From assembly GCF_022968825.1 (NCBI RefSeq), contig NZ_JALHKS010000002.1:372001-436000 (forward strand): 64,000 nucleotides of DNA. Reading direction: 5' to 3'. This DNA comes from Chryseobacterium salipaludis (GTDB taxonomy: Bacteria > Bacteroidota > Bacteroidia > Flavobacteriales > Weeksellaceae). Made by a program: the position numbers and the translations under genes. A model generated the notes under the pieces. That model did no database searches. It was not told the DNA's origin and was given only the letters and a program-made list of their open reading frames with translations. Shown piece after piece: positions 8,076 through 17,219 of this stretch (its first letter is position 1; each line of letters starts with the position of its first letter).

Positions 8076-8096
8076 ACATTCTAATAAGACTGCTGA

Positions 8097-8133
8097 AAGC
8101 TTCGCAATGATTGCGGAGCTTCTTCTTTTTTTT
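8097..8133 (+). terminator. Intrinsic terminator
   Basis: An 11-bp stem (8097-8107 with 8111-8121, one G-T pair) closed by a 3-base loop and followed by CTTC and eight T. It ends the 7584-8075 gene. Confidence 0.85.
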
Positions 8134-8255
8134 ATATTTAATGTATTGTGGCTCATCTGTTTGTGAGCAAGAAGAACTCTTTTATTTTAATTAAATTTTA
8201 TAAAATCCTTAACGGTAGACCGCGTGCAAAACTGCCATTCTGTCATCAAAAAGTG

Positions 8256-8263
8256 TATCTTTG
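8256..8263 (+). promoter_or_regulatory. -7 promoter box (TATCTTTG) for miaB operon
   Basis: Exact TAnnTTTG match about 50 bases before the GTG start of miaB. The remaining intergenic sequence (8134-8255) is AT-rich and shows nothing else recognisable. Confidence 0.55.
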
Positions 8264-8312
8264 CAGCAGATTCCTATAGGAAGCCAGTCTTCCTCTTTAA
8301 ATAAAAATTCCC

Positions 8313-9773
8313 GTGCAAGAAAAATATATAGACGAAACAAAACAGGGCGAAGCCTTCGCAATTCCGGCCAAAGCACAAAATTCCAAAAAACTTTTTCTGG
8401 AAAGTTATGGCTGCCAGATGAATTTTTCGGATTCCGAAATTGTAGCTTCTATCCTGAATGAAGAAGGATATAACACCACGCTAAACCAGGAAGAAGCCGA
8501 TCTTATCCTGCTGAATACCTGCTCTATTCGCGAAAAGGCTGAGCAAACTGTTCGTATGCGTTTGTCTCAGTTTAAAAACTTAAAAAGAGAAAAACCGCAT
8601 CTGACTGTGGGTGTATTGGGTTGCATGGCCGAACGCCTGAAAACCAAGTTTCTAGAAGAAGAACATCTGGTAGATTTGGTGGTGGGCCCGGATGCCTATC
8701 GTGATTTGCCTAATCTGTTGAAAGAAACGGAAGGCGGCCGCGATGCCATCAATGTTATTTTATCCAAAGAAGAAACCTACGCTGATATCAGCCCCGTTCG
8801 GTTAGGCGGAAACGGTGTGACGGCTTTTGTGACCATCACGCGGGGTTGCGACAATATGTGTACGTTCTGCGTTGTACCTTTTACGCGCGGACGCGAACGC
8901 AGCCGCGATCCGCATTCGATCATAGCGGAGTGCCGGGAACTGTGGGAAAACGGATACAAGGAAGTAACATTGCTGGGCCAGAATGTCGATTCCTATTTAT
9001 GGTTTGGTGGCGGTGCCAAAAAAGATTTTCACAAAGCCAGCGAAATGCAGCGGGCAACGGCCATTAACTTTGCAAAGCTGATGGATATGGTAGCGACGGC
9101 TGTGCCCGAAATGCGCATCCGTTTCTCAACCAGCAACCCGCATGATATGACGGCCGATGTTTTCCGCGTGATGGCAAAACATAACAATATTTGCAAATAT
9201 GTGCACCTGCCGGTACAAAGCGGTAGTGACCGGATGCTGGAAAAAATGAACCGCCAGCACACCCGTGAGGAATACCTCACGCTGATTCGTGAAGCAAAAC
9301 AAATTGTGCCGGATATCGCTTTTTCCCAGGATATGATTGTTGGCTTCTGCGATGAAACGGAGGAAGACCACCAGTTGACGCTCAGCCTGATGCGCGAGGT
9401 GGAATACGATTATGGCTACATGTTTGCCTATTCCGAAAGACCGGGTACGCCGGCCCATAAAAAAATGGAGGACAATGTGCCTGCCGACGTGAAACAGCGC
9501 CGTCTGGCAGAGGTTATTGCCCTGCAGGGAGAACTTTCGCGCGAGCGCATGAAATCCTACGTCGGGAAAATGCATGAAGTCCTGATCGAGGGAACTTCTA
9601 AAAAAGATGAAAACCAGTGGAAGGGAAGAACTTCCCAGAACGCAGTTTGTGTATTTGATAAGCTGCCGGGCCAGCAATTAGGAGACCTGGTGCTGGTCGA
9701 TGTTTTTGGAAACACCCAGGGAACCTTGTTAGGAAAAACGGTACAGCCGGAACTGATAACAGAAACACTATGA
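8313..9773 (+). CDS. miaB: tRNA-2-methylthio-N6-dimethylallyladenosine synthase
   Basis: 486 residues. MiaB is a radical-SAM methylthiotransferase that adds the 2-methylthio group to i6A37 of tRNAs. The N-terminal UPF0004 domain holds three cluster ligands: C34 ([10 protein letters not shown]), C70 ([10 protein letters not shown]) and C104 (VLGCMAERL). The radical-SAM motif C179-xxx-C183-xx-C186 is in [22 protein letters not shown]-binding domain closes the C-terminus. The start is GTG at 8313; an in-frame stop at 8298 rules out a longer form. It overlaps the next gene by four bases (ATGA), indicating translational coupling in the miaB-sigma54 activator-lptE operon. Confidence 0.96.
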   Translation: MQEKYIDETKQGEAFAIPAKAQNSKKLFLESYGCQMNFSDSEIVASILNEEGYNTTLNQEEADLILLNTCSIREKAEQTVRMRLSQFKNLKREKPHLTVGVLGCMAERLKTKFLEEEHLVDLVVGPDAYRDLPNLLKETEGGRDAINVILSKEETYADISPVRLGGNGVTAFVTITRGCDNMCTFCVVPFTRGRERSRDPHSIIAECRELWENGYKEVTLLGQNVDSYLWFGGGAKKDFHKASEMQRATAINFAKLMDMVATAVPEMRIRFSTSNPHDMTADVFRVMAKHNNICKYVHLPVQSGSDRMLEKMNRQHTREEYLTLIREAKQIVPDIAFSQDMIVGFCDETEEDHQLTLSLMREVEYDYGYMFAYSERPGTPAHKKMEDNVPADVKQRRLAEVIALQGELSRERMKSYVGKMHEVLIEGTSKKDENQWKGRTSQNAVCVFDKLPGQQLGDLVLVDVFGNTQGTLLGKTVQPELITETL

Positions 9774-11053
9774 TGACAGACCTTCAATCCATAAAAACAC
9801 GATTTGGGATTATCGGGAATTATCCCGCCCTGAACCGTGCCTTGCAGAAAGCAGTGCAGGTGGCACCTACTGGTATTTCGGTACTTGTGATCGGGGAAAG
9901 TGGTGCGGGAAAGGAGTTTATTCCTAAAATTATTCATGCAGAATCCCGCCGCAAGCACCAGCCTTATATTGTGGTGAACTGCGGGGCCATTCCGGAGGGA
10001 ACCATTGATTCTGAATTATTCGGGCATGAAAAAGGAGCCTTCACCGGTGCGACTTCCACCCGGAAAGGATATTTTGAGGTGGCAGATGGCGGAACCATCT
10101 TCCTGGATGAAGTGGGAGAACTGCCGCTGCAGACGCAGGTTCGTTTGCTGCGTGTGCTGGAGAGCGGTGAATTTATGAAAGTAGGTTCCTCGCAGATTCA
10201 GAAAACCGATGTGCGCATTGTGGCTGCCACCAATGTAAATATGCTCAAAGCCATTCGCGATGGCCGCTTCCGCGAGGATTTATATTATCGTTTAAATACC
10301 GTGCAGATTGACATGCCGGCCTTGCGCGAGCGTAAGGGCGATATTCATTTGCTGTTCCGCAAGTTTGCCGTGGATTTTGCCGAGAAATACCGGATGCCGG
10401 AACTCTCCCTGTCCGAAGATGCAGTACAATACCTGGAGAATTATGCATTCCCGGGCAACGTCCGCCAGCTTCGGAATCTGGTGGAGCAAATGACGGTCGT
10501 TGAGAAAGACCGTGTCATCAGCGGCGCAAAACTCGCCGAGTATATTCCGGCCCAATCGCAGTTGCCGGCTGTAATCCAGAAAGAGGGCGGCATCTCCTCC
10601 AATGAGTTTCACAGTGAGCGCGAGATTATGTATAAGATTCTGTTCGACATGCGTAATGACATTAATGATTTAAAGTCACTGACCTCGGAACTGATCAAGA
10701 ATCGCGGCAACAGTGATTTAAGCCATCAGGAGAAAAATCTTATCAACCGTGTTTTCACTGGTGACGGACATGTGCAGAATCCAAATTCCCTGCTGTATTT
10801 TGAAAATCAGGCAGCGCATCCGTATCAGAATCCGACCATTATTTCAAAGGAAGCAGATGAGTATGATAATGTGGAAGACATCGAAGCAGAAGAAACACAG
10901 GCTGCTTCCCTGTCCCTGCAGACTAATGAGCGCGACCTGATCGTGAAAGCTTTGGAAAAACACAACGGCCGCCGGAATAAAGCAGCCGATGAACTCGGTA
11001 TTTCACAGCGGACATTGTACCGTAAAATCAAGCAATATAACCTGGAAGACTGA
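9770..11053 (+). CDS. Sigma-54-dependent transcriptional activator without receiver domain
   Basis: 427 residues, an enhancer-binding AAA+ protein. Walker A is GESGAGKE (42-49), the sigma-54 contact loop GAFTGA is at 89-94, Walker B is [11 protein letters not shown] (about 108-118), and a Fis-type helix-turn-helix ([19 protein letters not shown]) forms the C-terminus. It lacks an N-terminal response-regulator or GAF domain, so its activity cannot be controlled by phosphorylation. A roughly 120-residue acidic, low-complexity linker separates AAA+ and DNA-binding parts. It is coupled to miaB by a four-base overlap and lies 2 bases before lptE, so an envelope-related regulon is plausible but unproven. 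Confidence 0.93.
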   Translation: MMTDLQSIKTRFGIIGNYPALNRALQKAVQVAPTGISVLVIGESGAGKEFIPKIIHAESRRKHQPYIVVNCGAIPEGTIDSELFGHEKGAFTGATSTRKGYFEVADGGTIFLDEVGELPLQTQVRLLRVLESGEFMKVGSSQIQKTDVRIVAATNVNMLKAIRDGRFREDLYYRLNTVQIDMPALRERKGDIHLLFRKFAVDFAEKYRMPELSLSEDAVQYLENYAFPGNVRQLRNLVEQMTVVEKDRVISGAKLAEYIPAQSQLPAVIQKEGGISSNEFHSEREIMYKILFDMRNDINDLKSLTSELIKNRGNSDLSHQEKNLINRVFTGDGHVQNPNSLLYFENQAAHPYQNPTIISKEADEYDNVEDIEAEETQAASLSLQTNERDLIVKALEKHNGRRNKAADELGISQRTLYRKIKQYNLED

Positions 11054-11055
11054 TA

Positions 11056-11586
11056 ATGAAAGAATTAAGTAAAGGTTTTAAAGTTTCATTTGTTGTTGCT
11101 CTTTTGTTATGGTTAGGTAGCTGTTACTCATTTTCAGGTTCCAGCCTGAGCCCGGAAACCAAAACCATCAACATCCGTGAGTTTCCGAATAATGCACCAC
11201 TGATGAACCCCACGCTGTCGCAGGAGTTCAGTATTGCCTTGCAAAACCGTTTTTTGCAGCGTACTTCCTTAAAAGGAACCAAAACCGACCCGGATATTTT
11301 GCTTGAAGGCGAGATCACAGATTATTCCATTACGCCTACCACCATTTCCAGCAGCGTTAATGCACCGGGCGGTACCATACAGGCAGCGCAGAATAAGCTG
11401 ACGATCGCCGTGAAAGTGCATTACGAAAACAAACAGGAACCGGAAAAGAATTTTGACCGTACGTATTCCGATGAAGCCGTTTTCAGCAGCGATCTGGATA
11501 TTAACGCCATCGAAGCTTCGCAGGTAAAACTGGTGAACGAGCGCATCATCAATAAAATATTTAACGACATTGTAGCAAACTGGTAA
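11056..11586 (+). CDS. lptE: LptE family LPS-assembly lipoprotein
   Basis: 176 residues with a lipobox (LWLGSC) and the compact beta-sandwich pattern of the LptE/RlpB family: a short N-terminal strand with INIREFPNNAP, SLSQEF-like helix (TLSQEFSIALQNRFLQRT), then strands around LLEGEITDYSI and a C-terminal helix ending NDIVANW. LptE plugs the LptD barrel that inserts lipopolysaccharide in the outer membrane. It starts two bases after the activator stop and is followed one base later by a large acidic protein gene, so the whole set is one operon. Family membership is by overall pattern and conserved synteny. Confidence 0.85.
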   Translation: MKELSKGFKVSFVVALLLWLGSCYSFSGSSLSPETKTINIREFPNNAPLMNPTLSQEFSIALQNRFLQRTSLKGTKTDPDILLEGEITDYSITPTTISSSVNAPGGTIQAAQNKLTIAVKVHYENKQEPEKNFDRTYSDEAVFSSDLDINAIEASQVKLVNERIINKIFNDIVANW

Positions 11587-11587
11587 T

Positions 11588-13606
11588 ATGAATGTAAGAA
11601 CTATTGAACTGCTGAAAAATCCCGCTTTGCTACAACAGGCAGATCTGGCTTTGCTGCAGAAAGAAATACAGAAATATCCCTATGTACAAAGCGTCCGCGC
11701 TTTGCATTTGCTGGCAACACACGAACTGCAACCGGACTTGTATGCGGCAACTTTAGCAGAAACAGCCGCGTACACAACCGATAAAAAAATCCTGTACCAG
11801 CTGATTAATAAACCACAGGAAACTGATATTAAAAGTAATAAAGTCGTATCTGAAATTCAGTCAGCTCCTGAAACGCGGGCAGTAGATGAAACTACGCCGG
11901 AAACTATCGCGGAAGGCACAGTCCAAAATAAAAAAAACGATATCGCTGAACCGGGAGTAGCGGCCGCTGCCAAAGGGACGGAACAGAGTGATGCTGAAGA
12001 TGAAAATATTTCTGCACTCACAAAAGATGCCTCAGCTTATACTGCAATAGCTCCCGAGCAGAAGCAGCCTTTGCAAGCGGTGGTCACCAATGGTGAGCGC
12101 AACCGGATTCTGTTCCCCGGTGAAGAAGATTTTGATTCCAAGGAAACAGCGCGCATTGATCTGGATGCTACTTTGGAAGCCGGCAAAATTGTGCTCGAAG
12201 AACCGGAGCAAGCCTCAGAACCTTTACAGGAATTGGCGGCCAATGACATTCCTGCCGAAGAACGTGCGACTGCAGATTCAGTTGAATTAACAGAACAAAA
12301 AACTGAAAAGACAGCGCCCTCCACGCCCGGAGAAACTACACCGGATCTGCCGACAGAAGAACAGCCGTTGCCGGAAGAGGAACAATCCGACGTAGCGCGC
12401 GAACCCCAGCCAGTCGTGCCGGCAGAGGAAAAACAGCAGCCTTCTGAAGAGGAACCAAAGCAAACACCGGAAACAGACTTGCCGCCGGAGGAACAACCTA
12501 CCCCGGAGGAGGATAATCCGGATATCGAACAAAATCCTAAACCGGAACTTCCGCCGGAAGAACAGCCAACGGAAAATGCCGCAGCAGCAAGCGTGGCTGT
12601 GGAGAAAGAAAACGGTGCAGACGCACGGGCTCAGGAATCAACTTTCGAAGGTTCTGAAGAAACCACTACGGATCAGATAAGTGGCCGGCCGGTTTCCACG
12701 GTGGAGCCAAACAGCTCGAACGAAGCAGCAGATGCGGAAAATTTCACCCGCGAGGCGGTCATTCAGGAAGATACAATTAAACAGGAAGAACCTGTGGTAG
12801 AAGATCATTCGGAACTCAGCTTTCATGGTTTGCAGGAGTTTATGCCCGACGTACAAGTGGCGCGCACAGCACCGGCAAAAGATGCCGTACCGCAAGCCCC
12901 TGTGCAGCAACCCAATCGCCACGAAGAGGAAATGAAACGACTGGTGGCCGAAGTGGAAGCCAAAATGCGCGCGGCACGCTCGAAAAAGAAGGCAACAGCA
13001 GAGCCGGAAATCGAGTCTCATGAAGTAAACTTCAGTGAAAGTGCTGATTTCTCTGTGCACACAGAAAAGCCGGAGAAATCTGAAAGCGAAGAACCGGTTC
13101 AGCAAGAAACTGCATCCTCTGCGGGTGAATGGAAACCGATGAATTTAGCTATACAAACGCAGGAGTCACAGCATTCAGAACCAAATGTAGAAGATTCAAA
13201 TATTCACTCGGAAGAAGTTGCCAAAGATACAGCGGAGCCACGCAGCAATGTCCCTCATTTCGTCAATACCTGGCAAAACTGGCTGAAAATTGATCGTGAC
13301 GAAAATGTACATCCGGCGCAGGAAACGATCTCCATTACCGAAATTAAAAATCGCGTGATTGATAGTTTTATTGAAAACGAACCCAAGATTTCCAAACTGA
13401 AAGAAGATGCGGATTTTATTCTGCGGGAGCGCAGCGATGATATTTCGCACCTGATGACCGAAACGCTGGCCAATCTTTATGTAGAACAAAAGCTGTATGC
13501 GAAAGCCATTTGGGCTTTTATGATTCTCGAAGAAAAATTTCCCGAGAAGAAAAAGTATTTCAGAGAACGCGCCAATGAAATGCGCACACTGCGTCCTAAT
13601 AAATAA
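11588..13606 (+). CDS. Large acidic Glu/Pro-rich conserved protein of the lptE operon
   Basis: 672 residues, function unknown. The N-terminal about 75 residues (MNVRTIELLKNPALLQQADL) form a helical, conserved-looking module. The centre (about 90-520) is a low-complexity, highly acidic Glu/Pro/Thr region with degenerate repeats such as LPPEEQPTPEEDNPD. The last about 120 residues (HFVNTWQNWLKIDRDENVHP, followed by helices and ANLYVEQKLYAKAIWAFMIL) look like a TPR-type helical domain. No signal peptide is visible, so it may be a cytoplasmic scaffold with two folded ends joined by a disordered tether. It starts one base after lptE and ends at a strong terminator. Confidence 0.8.
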   Translation: MNVRTIELLKNPALLQQADLALLQKEIQKYPYVQSVRALHLLATHELQPDLYAATLAETAAYTTDKKILYQLINKPQETDIKSNKVVSEIQSAPETRAVDETTPETIAEGTVQNKKNDIAEPGVAAAAKGTEQSDAEDENISALTKDASAYTAIAPEQKQPLQAVVTNGERNRILFPGEEDFDSKETARIDLDATLEAGKIVLEEPEQASEPLQELAANDIPAEERATADSVELTEQKTEKTAPSTPGETTPDLPTEEQPLPEEEQSDVAREPQPVVPAEEKQQPSEEEPKQTPETDLPPEEQPTPEEDNPDIEQNPKPELPPEEQPTENAAAASVAVEKENGADARAQESTFEGSEETTTDQISGRPVSTVEPNSSNEAADAENFTREAVIQEDTIKQEEPVVEDHSELSFHGLQEFMPDVQVARTAPAKDAVPQAPVQQPNRHEEEMKRLVAEVEAKMRAARSKKKATAEPEIESHEVNFSESADFSVHTEKPEKSESEEPVQQETASSAGEWKPMNLAIQTQESQHSEPNVEDSNIHSEEVAKDTAEPRSNVPHFVNTWQNWLKIDRDENVHPAQETISITEIKNRVIDSFIENEPKISKLKEDADFILRERSDDISHLMTETLANLYVEQKLYAKAIWAFMILEEKFPEKKKYFRERANEMRTLRPNK

Positions 13607-13609
13607 ACC

Positions 13610-13634
13610 AAAAGCCTGTTGTTTGCAGGCTTTT
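13610..13634. terminator. Shared bidirectional terminator between acidic-protein gene and rnpA
   Basis: A perfect 9-bp stem (13610-13618 with 13626-13634, AAAAGCCTG/CAGGCTTTT), 7-base loop, with A-run on one side and T-run on the other so it can work on both strands. Its right arm overlaps the rnpA stop codon (13633-13635). Confidence 0.85.
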
Positions 13635-14025
13635 ATATTTCTTTGGAACTGTTTTGTTTCGCGGTACGGCACAGGATTTCAAATTGTGCCTGTACTTCCT
13701 GCAGGCCGGCAGGTTTCTCTTTGGAAGCCCAGAACAGCATAGCGATAACAGGCTGCCCGAATTTGTCGGCGAAACGTTCTTTATTCAGACGATAGCATTC
13801 ACGCAGGAGTCGCTTAATACGGTTGCGGTCCGTGGCTTTTTTGAAATACCGTTTCGAAACGGAAACGCCTACTTTGGAATAGGCCTTCTGCTCGTTATCT
13901 TTTGCTAAAGGCAATGAAATTACCCGCAAAGCACCCACGGTTTTCCATTTGCCCTTGCTGAAGAGCATATCAATTTCTTTTTTCTGTTTTAGTTTTTCAC
14001 CGGTCCGGTAGCGCTGGTCGGTCAT
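13633..14025 (-). CDS. rnpA: Ribonuclease P protein component
   Basis: 130 residues. This basic protein cofactor of RNase P matures the 5' ends of tRNAs. The diagnostic RNR motif is present (RNRIKRLLRE, residues 67-76), with the preceding VGVSVSKRYFKKATDR strand-helix segment typical of the family. In many bacteria rnpA follows rpmH near the origin; here it instead lies downstream of tcdA, overlapping it by four bases, at the end of a tatD-tcdA-rnpA minus-strand operon. Two tRNA-related genes (tcdA, rnpA) are thus coupled. Confidence 0.95.
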   Translation of the reverse strand: MTDQRYRTGEKLKQKKEIDMLFSKGKWKTVGALRVISLPLAKDNEQKAYSKVGVSVSKRYFKKATDRNRIKRLLRECYRLNKERFADKFGQPVIAMLFWASKEKPAGLQEVQAQFEILCRTAKQNSSKEI

Positions 14026-14747
14026 TGCTTCTTAATTAAATAGTTTATGACTTCTGCCGCGGCGTACAGGCCAAACAAGGCGGGAATATAACTGATGGTG
14101 CCGTAAAAGGATTTTTTAAAATTACTGCCGTCAGTAAGTTTCAGGCTGGACTCATCCTGGATCTCGGTAGAAAAAACACAGCGAAAGCCTTTGTGAATAT
14201 TTTCTTTTTTAAGGCGCTTTCGGATTTGCCGGGCCAGGTGGCAGTTATGTGTTTTGTGAATATCGCGGACCATTACTTTGGCGGGATCAGTTTTGCCGCC
14301 CGCACCCATGCAGCTAACGATTTTTATCTTTCGTTTTTTTGCCGCCTGAATGAGATGCAGTTTTGGTGAAACGCTGTCAATGCAATCCAGAATGTAATCA
14401 AACGTGTTATTTTCCAGTAAATTTTCCATGTCTTCCGGAAGCAAAAATTGCTGCAGCGGCGTTAAATCCAGTTCAGGATTAATATCGAGTAAGCGCTGCG
14501 CCACCAGTTCCACTTTTGGCTGGCCTACGGTAGAACGCAAGGCAGGAAGCTGCCGGTTGATATTGGTGACATCAACGGTATCACCGTCAACAATCGTTAA
14601 TTTGCCCACACCGGCTCTGGCCAGAAATTCCGCCGCAAAGGAACCGACCCCGCCCAATCCTACCACGAGCAAATGAGCTTGCTGTAGTTTTGTGATTCCC
14701 TCTTCGTGGATAAGTAATTCTGTTCTTTCGAGCCAGTCTGTATTCAT
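14022..14747 (-). CDS. tcdA: tRNA threonylcarbamoyladenosine dehydratase (CsdL/TcdA)
   Basis: 241 residues, E1/ThiF-like fold. The ATP-binding GxGGxG motif (VVGLGGVGSFAAEFLARAG) is near residues 29-40, followed by the acidic IVDGDTVDVTNINRQ motif that contacts nucleotide, and a CIDSVSPK segment. TcdA dehydrates t6A37 in tRNA to the cyclic ct6A form. The length is slightly shorter than the E. coli protein (268) but all core motifs are present. It overlaps rnpA by four bases and lies four bases after the tatD stop. Confidence 0.93.
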   Translation of the reverse strand: MNTDWLERTELLIHEEGITKLQQAHLLVVGLGGVGSFAAEFLARAGVGKLTIVDGDTVDVTNINRQLPALRSTVGQPKVELVAQRLLDINPELDLTPLQQFLLPEDMENLLENNTFDYILDCIDSVSPKLHLIQAAKKRKIKIVSCMGAGGKTDPAKVMVRDIHKTHNCHLARQIRKRLKKENIHKGFRCVFSTEIQDESSLKLTDGSNFKKSFYGTISYIPALFGLYAAAEVINYLIKKQ

Positions 14748-14751
14748 AAGA

Positions 14752-15381
14752 TTAATGGATATTAAAAATGGTCAGATTCTGCCTGATCTGTTCCTGCAGT
14801 TCAGTTACCGAAACACCGCGCAACTGTGCAACCTTCTGGTAAATTGCTTTTATATCTGTTTCCGACGCATCTGTTTCCAGAAAGAAACGTCCGGCCGGAA
14901 TTGTCCGGATGACCTCCTGCAAATGTACATGATACAAAACGCTTTTTCCAAAACTTAAATAAAATCCTTTGTCAAGTAAGGCGTCTGCTACCGTTTTCCG
15001 GCGGTTGAATCCGTGGATAATCGCCGGCACTTTTATCTTAGCGGCCAACTGTTGCAGTTGTGCATCACATTTCACCGCGTGCAGAATCATGGGTTTTTGT
15101 AATTGACTGGCAAGTTCTATCTGGCGTTTGAAGAGAAACAATTGTAATTCTGCTGTTTCCGGGTTTCGCCCGTCCAGGCCGCATTCTCCAAGAGCCACGC
15201 AGCGCGAATGGGTGGCTATCTTTTTGAGCCACTGCCAGCTTTTTGCTGTGATAGTGCCGGTTTCCAGCGGGTGCAGCCCTGCCGAAAAGAAGCCTGAAGC
15301 GGGTGGCTTCTCATGGAGTTTGAGATTATAAATTCCCGTCCGTCCGTCCGTATGGTGATGGTGTACATCGAAATAATCCAT
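14752..15381 (-). CDS. TatD family metal-dependent hydrolase/deoxyribonuclease (short form)
   Basis: 209 residues, shorter than the usual 255-265 of TatD. The metal-binding positions are recognisable: VHHHH at the start, GLHPLE, the conserved LGECGLDG glutamate, ILHAVK, IIHGF and ETDAS with the final Asp. TatD proteins hydrolyse DNA ends and have been linked to 3' exonuclease activity and quality control. The reduced length reflects shorter loops rather than a broken gene, since all ligand positions remain. First gene of the tatD-tcdA-rnpA operon. Confidence 0.9.
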   Translation of the reverse strand: MDYFDVHHHHTDGRTGIYNLKLHEKPPASGFFSAGLHPLETGTITAKSWQWLKKIATHSRCVALGECGLDGRNPETAELQLFLFKRQIELASQLQKPMILHAVKCDAQLQQLAAKIKVPAIIHGFNRRKTVADALLDKGFYLSFGKSVLYHVHLQEVIRTIPAGRFFLETDASETDIKAIYQKVAQLRGVSVTELQEQIRQNLTIFNIH

Positions 15382-15444
15382 ACCCGAATGTAGGAAAACA
15401 ACGTTACTTTTTTATAATATTGGTTGATTTTTCAGGAATATTAA

Positions 15445-15452
15445 TAACTTTA
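15445..15452 (+). promoter_or_regulatory. Near-consensus -7 box (TAACTTTA) for tetR gene
   Basis: Differs from TAnnTTTG only in the last base. It lies 16 bases before the TTG start. The same variant (TAACTTTA) occurs upstream of the second OsmC gene and the mutase gene. Confidence 0.35.
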
Positions 15453-15468
15453 CGTAAAAAGCAACATC

Positions 15469-16098
15469 TTGGTCAACAAGAAATTTACAGAAAAACAAAT
15501 CCACATTCTGAATGTAGCCGAAAAACTCATCGCCAAAAAAGGCTTTGAGGGAACCTCTGTTCGTGACATTTGCAGCGAGGCGCACATCAATGTGGCCATG
15601 ATTTCATACTACTTTGGCTCGAAGGAAAAAATGATGTCCTACCTGTACCGCTACCGCGTGCAGAAAACCTGCGAGAGTTTTGCTGAATTTGCAGAACAAA
15701 TCAGTGGGGGCACGCCGGAGATGCAGATGAAGGAACTCATTAAATATGTAGTTACCCAACTTTTCCATTACAGCTATTTCCACGGTTTCGTCACCCAGGA
15801 GCTCCGGCATACGGAACATCTGAAGCAGGAACTGCTGGATTTTTATAATACCTTCACCGAGAAGATTGATGATGTGACCAAAAAGGGAGTCGCAACCAGG
15901 GTTTTTGCGGATGCACCGCCACCGGAAGACATCCTGACCTTATTGCTGGGTTCCGTTCTGTTCGTCATCCGAAACCGGAATTTTTATGAACACTACGTTA
16001 AAGCGGATGATACCTCGTATATGAACGAAGCGGAGAAAAAAGTCCTGGCCAATTTGCTCGTTACCGTCTTTTCTTTACTGGGATACCGCGCACCCTGA
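15469..16098 (+). CDS. TetR/AcrR family transcriptional regulator
   Basis: 209 residues. The N-terminal helix-turn-helix is clear (KGFEGTSVRDICSEAHINV, then AMISYYFGSKEKMMSYLY, about residues 24-60), followed by an all-helical ligand/dimer domain. The initiator is TTG at 15469: an in-frame TAA at 15445 limits extension and no ATG precedes the conserved DNA-binding domain. The ligand and targets are unknown. Flavobacterial relatives often sit before TolC/RND efflux genes, but here the next gene is bamD, so this may be an orphan regulator. Confidence 0.9.
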   Translation: MVNKKFTEKQIHILNVAEKLIAKKGFEGTSVRDICSEAHINVAMISYYFGSKEKMMSYLYRYRVQKTCESFAEFAEQISGGTPEMQMKELIKYVVTQLFHYSYFHGFVTQELRHTEHLKQELLDFYNTFTEKIDDVTKKGVATRVFADAPPPEDILTLLLGSVLFVIRNRNFYEHYVKADDTSYMNEAEKKVLANLLVTVFSLLGYRAP

Positions 16099-16147
16099 GC
16101 AAAACCGTTAAATAATCATAAAAAAAAAGCTATTGGCAAAAAAGTTA

Positions 16148-16155
16148 TATTTTTG
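16148..16155 (+). promoter_or_regulatory. -7 promoter box (TATTTTTG) for bamD
   Basis: Exact TAnnTTTG match 48 bases before the bamD ATG. It overlaps an alternative upstream ATG, arguing against that longer start. Confidence 0.55.
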
Positions 16156-16203
16156 CACCCTAAACCGCAGAAAATCTTTACCCTCCGCGGCAATACTGAT
16201 TAT

Positions 16204-17178
16204 ATGAAAAGAAACTGGATAGTGCTGTTTGCGGTGCTCACACTTGCAGCATGTAACAAACAGCAGGAGAAGGCAATGAAAAGTGCTGATAAAGAATTTA
16301 TTCTGAAGGTGGCCAATGAAAATTTCCAGAAGAAAAAATGGAAGGATGCGCTGGCACTGTATGAAAGACTTTCCAATCTGGTGGCGGGTACCGATGACGC
16401 AGCAGATGTGGTTTATAACTCAGCCTATGCCAACTATTTCGAAAGAGCATATAAACTGGCAGGACATCAGTTCAAAAACTTCTCGGTAACTTTCCCGCAG
16501 GACCCGCGCGCAGAAGATGCAGCTTATATGTCGGCGCTGTGTTACTATGAAGGCAGCATGGATTATAACCTGGACCAATCCAGTACTGAACTGGCGATTA
16601 ATGAACTGCAGAACTTCCTAAACAAATATCCGGATTCCGAACGTTCTAAGAACATTAATGAACTGATTGATGAACTGACGTACAAACTGGAATTTAAGGC
16701 TTATGAGAACGCACGCCAGTATTTTAAAATGGCGGAATATAAAGCTGCCAGCACAGCCTTTGAAAATGTATTGGAAGATTTTCCGGCGACAAAACTGCGC
16801 CTGAAGATTTATGATTATATTCTTCGTTCCAAGTATGAGCTCGCTGTGAATTCCATATATTCTCTGAAAAAAGACCGCCTGGAAGAAGCCGTAGCGTACA
16901 CCAAAATGCTGGAACGCGAAGTACCGGGAACTGATGTAGCGAAATTAGCGACGGAACTGCAGCAGAAACTGGTGCGTGAACAACAGGATTTTGCCGTGCT
17001 GGAAAAGAAAGTAGAAGCGCGCCAGAAAGAACTTCAGGATAAAATGAATGCGGAAGAAGCACGCCAGATGGCCGAAAAAGAACTGCGCGCCAACGACAGA
17101 AAAAACACCAAAATGCGCCGGGACAGTGCTGAGGCTGCGACGCCGCCGCCCGCTGCAACTTTTAAAATCCAAAAGTAA
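16204..17178 (+). CDS. bamD: Outer membrane assembly lipoprotein BamD
   Basis: 324 residues. Lipobox LAAC (Cys17) after a short signal, then a run of tetratricopeptide helices (ANENFQKKKWKDALALYERL and later AEDAAYMSALCYYEG, YPDSERSKNINELI). BamD is the essential TPR lipoprotein of the BAM complex that inserts beta-barrel proteins. The C-terminus is a charged coiled-coil (RQKELQDKMNAEEARQMAEK) and a Pro/Ala tail, an extension beyond the E. coli protein. The start at 16204 gives a proper signal peptide; the longer frame at 16153 would begin inside the promoter box. Followed by the omega-subunit gene as in other Bacteroidota. Confidence 0.93.
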   Translation: MKRNWIVLFAVLTLAACNKQQEKAMKSADKEFILKVANENFQKKKWKDALALYERLSNLVAGTDDAADVVYNSAYANYFERAYKLAGHQFKNFSVTFPQDPRAEDAAYMSALCYYEGSMDYNLDQSSTELAINELQNFLNKYPDSERSKNINELIDELTYKLEFKAYENARQYFKMAEYKAASTAFENVLEDFPATKLRLKIYDYILRSKYELAVNSIYSLKKDRLEEAVAYTKMLEREVPGTDVAKLATELQQKLVREQQDFAVLEKKVEARQKELQDKMNAEEARQMAEKELRANDRKNTKMRRDSAEAATPPPAATFKIQK

Positions 17179-17182
17179 TCCG

Positions 17183-17190
17183 TACATTTG
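17183..17190 (+). promoter_or_regulatory. -7 promoter box (TACATTTG) for omega gene
   Basis: Exact TAnnTTTG match, just after the bamD stop and 29 bases before the ATG at 17220. Confidence 0.55.
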
Positions 17191-17219
17191 CACCTTTCAT
17201 ATTTAATAATCCACTGACA

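Noticed and set aside
12287-12532. Antisense reading frame rich in Arg/Phe/Leu inside the acidic-protein gene
   Set aside because: It is the mirror of Glu/Pro-rich codons on the other strand and has no promoter or conserved motif.
12330-12560. Repeat-like DNA that could be taken for a tandem repeat or CRISPR array
   Set aside because: The units are degenerate, codon-phased and encode Pro-Glu-Glu-Gln motifs; there are no uniform spacers.
13654-13908. Plus-strand reading frame opposite rnpA
   Set aside because: Fully contained in the antisense of rnpA, with no start context or family resemblance.
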